From Ilex aquifolium (taxonomy: Eukaryota > Streptophyta > Magnoliopsida > Aquifoliales > Aquifoliaceae), in NCBI GenBank assembly GCA_951799425.1, contig OX637392.1:37545593-37609592 (forward strand): DNA of 64,000 nucleotides. The letters are read 5' to 3'. How positions within the stretch are numbered: position 1 is the stretch's first letter; every line of letters begins with the position of its first letter. Below the pieces are notes generated by a model that was not told where the DNA came from, ran no database searches, and saw only the letters and a list, made by a program, of their open reading frames with translations. Positions 62,253 to 64,000 of the stretch are shown piece after piece. A program made the position numbers and the translations under genes.

Positions 62253-64000
62253 TGAGCATAAAATATTGTATATTTGAAGGCCTCATTACATGCATTTTAA
62301 CTCAACTTTTGCACCTAAGTACTTAGAGTTAGCCGATTTTATGAATAATGTTGAATTTTTGATGTTGCAAGTTTTTATAGCTTAAATGATGGACTTTAGG
62401 ACCTTGCAACTATGTTGGATGTGTGGTGAAGGCATTGACACATTACATGAAGATTTGGAGGCTTAAAAGTGAAGAAATCAAGGAGGTATTGGTGTTTGGT
62501 AACAAAGGCACCAGCAGCCACACCACTGGGTTGCAGAGCCTCGGTTGTCCCCCATTTTGACCATGATCCACTTAGAATATGAAAAAGTGCAAAACATGAA
62601 TGTTGTAGATCTAGATTTCTTCTGTATTGTGTAAAAATTTCAGCTCAATCCAACGGCTGGATCAAAAGTTATGCCAATTCTATGAAAAGTGGTCCAGAGC
62701 AGAAAACAGTACCGGTACACAGTACCGGTATGGTACCGTTCTGGAACTGCGTACCGGTACTTCGAACTCCAGAAGGTTTAGAGTACCGGTACGCTCCTAG
62801 AACAGCCTAAAACACCTGCAAACGCTTCTCCACTTGCTTGGGGGTCCCACCATTGATGCTCCCACTTGTTCCCCATCATTCTCTTACACATCTACATGTC
62901 TCCCTTACACAAGATGAGGACTTTGAAGGCTTGGGCATTAATGGAAGAGAGAGAGTAGGGGGCTGCCATGTGGGTTGCAGGCTAGCTCTTCCTTAGCCTG
63001 TCAAGAGCCATCATTCAGCCTCCCATTGATGGGAGGCCTGCACACAGCTAGGGGGGGACCACCATGCACGAAAATTGAAGGCTAACTCTCCATTATATTC
63101 AGCATTTACACATTGTATTGAGGGTGACTACCTAAGCTTAGTTTTAGTTTCATGTAGAAGATGATAAATAGTGTAATGTAAGTTTATGTTTTTGCATTTT
63201 CCTTTCCATTTCAATTGTTGTAAGCTTTAAACTTCTTGTAATCTTCATTCCTTGCACTTTAATCTTAGTTGTTTCAAGTTTATTCCAAGTTTACTTGCAT
63301 GTTCTTCATTTCACTATTGTTGCTTCAAGTTTTCTTCATTTCATCTTTTAAAATGGGTATTGCATATTTTCCTTCATAGCTTTAGATTTCTTGCTTCAAG
63401 TTAAGTTTCATGCTTTAAATCTTCATTTCTCTACAATGTATTTCATTTACATTATGCTTGTCTTTCTTTTATGCATGAGTAACTAGCTTTTAAGTTGGTT
63501 AATCCAAGGGAGAATTCCACTTGGGTATGCCATTCCAACTCTCTTTCATTCCTTCTCTCGGTGTAGGATGGCTCGGTTTGACTGGGTTGAGGGTGGATAA
63601 GTTGGTGAGTCTTTGATATTCCGTTGGCCTAGTCACGGTTTATGCTTAAATACTCACCCATTTGATCCCTAGCTTCCCACGAATCAATCTTACTTCTAAG
63701 CACCATTGGAGGAAGGCTTTGATTTGGCTTGGCATTCCCATTAGAGTGAACCTTTGTGATTAGCCAACAATTGTTTTCTTGCATTTCCATTCACAAACTC
63801 CACTCACCAAAACAAACTAAAAGATTTTTCACTTTCTTTACCTTTTGCAAAATCACCTTCACACAACTTGAACTTTCCTTCCCTGAGGAGACGACCTTGG
63901 AATACTTTTCCAAGTAAAACACCGACACACAAAAGACTCTTTGCGATTGGGGAGCACTTTTGTTCACACACCCGCATTTCATTTCACATTTTGTTCATTC
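62253..64000 (+). mobile_element. LTR of a further Ty3/gypsy-type element, running off the window
   Basis: Starts TGAGCATAAAATATTG inside the gag of the Tat-like fossil. At least 1.75 kb with no coding sequence. Near its right side, CCCTGAGGAGACGACCTTGG resembles the region shortly before the LTR end in Athila- or Ogre-like elements. The end, primer site and target duplication are outside the window. It contains the palindrome cluster at 62709-62792. Confidence 0.6.
62709..62792. repeat. Cluster of GTACCGGTAC palindromes, second LTR
   Basis: Perfect copies start at 62709, 62751 and 62783, and a one-mismatch copy at 62722. A partial GTACCG is at 62733. Steps of 13, 29 and 32 bp echo the cluster at 6154-6265. 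It begins about 456 bp from the LTR start. Confidence 0.85.

Overview
This window is nuclear DNA of a flowering plant, probably a woody eudicot with a repeat-rich genome. It is AT-rich and holds one clearly functional host gene, split over nine exons with canonical GT-AG introns and encoding a plant-type gamma-SNAP. Almost everything else is transposable-element DNA in nested layers: LTR-retroelement fossils, L1-type LINEs, a tRNA-derived SINE, Helitrons and small TIR elements.

Layout. 1-3.6 kb: a truncated LTR beside a decayed Myb/SANT-like gene (minus strand). 3.58-14.49 kb: a non-coding LTR element on the minus strand with both LTRs, a tRNA-iMet-type primer site, a polypurine tract and a perfect 5-bp target duplication (ATGTT). 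Its left LTR carries a 2.2-kb solo LTR of another family, also with a 5-bp duplication (AGTTT). 15.48-23.54 kb: a SIRE-like Ty1/copia fossil on the minus strand with gag and an extra ORF but no recognisable pol; its right LTR is cut off against the 5' end of a secreted, proline-rich host protein gene. 24.85-49.95 kb: the gamma-SNAP gene, minus strand, 294 codons, complete and open. Its introns contain a copia fossil with a nested hAT-like element, an L1 fragment with a nested retroposon, two Helitrons and MITE-like elements. 50.06-50.41 kb: a MITE just upstream of the gamma-SNAP start. 50.50-55.03 kb: a copia fossil on the plus strand with a SINE in its 3' LTR. 55.33-59.12 kb: an L1 LINE with an RNase H domain and poly(A) tail. 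59.5-60.2 kb: an AT-rich degenerate repeat. 60.7-62.25 kb: the 5' part of a Tat-like Ty3/gypsy element, interrupted by the LTR of another Ty3/gypsy-type element that runs off the window end.

I see no CRISPR array, rRNA or free-standing tRNA gene, and no operon-like system. The signal least explained by standard annotation is a cluster of perfect palindromes (GTACCGGTAC) with a repeated 13/16/29-bp spacing in two otherwise different LTR families (6.2 kb and 62.7 kb). In both it lies about 450-610 bp from the LTR start, next to a second shared module that sits in opposite orientation in the two LTRs. Other points of note are the crowded gamma-SNAP promoter, a possible overlapping upstream ORF, and the host gene fragment joined to an LTR remnant. 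All comparisons were made by eye.
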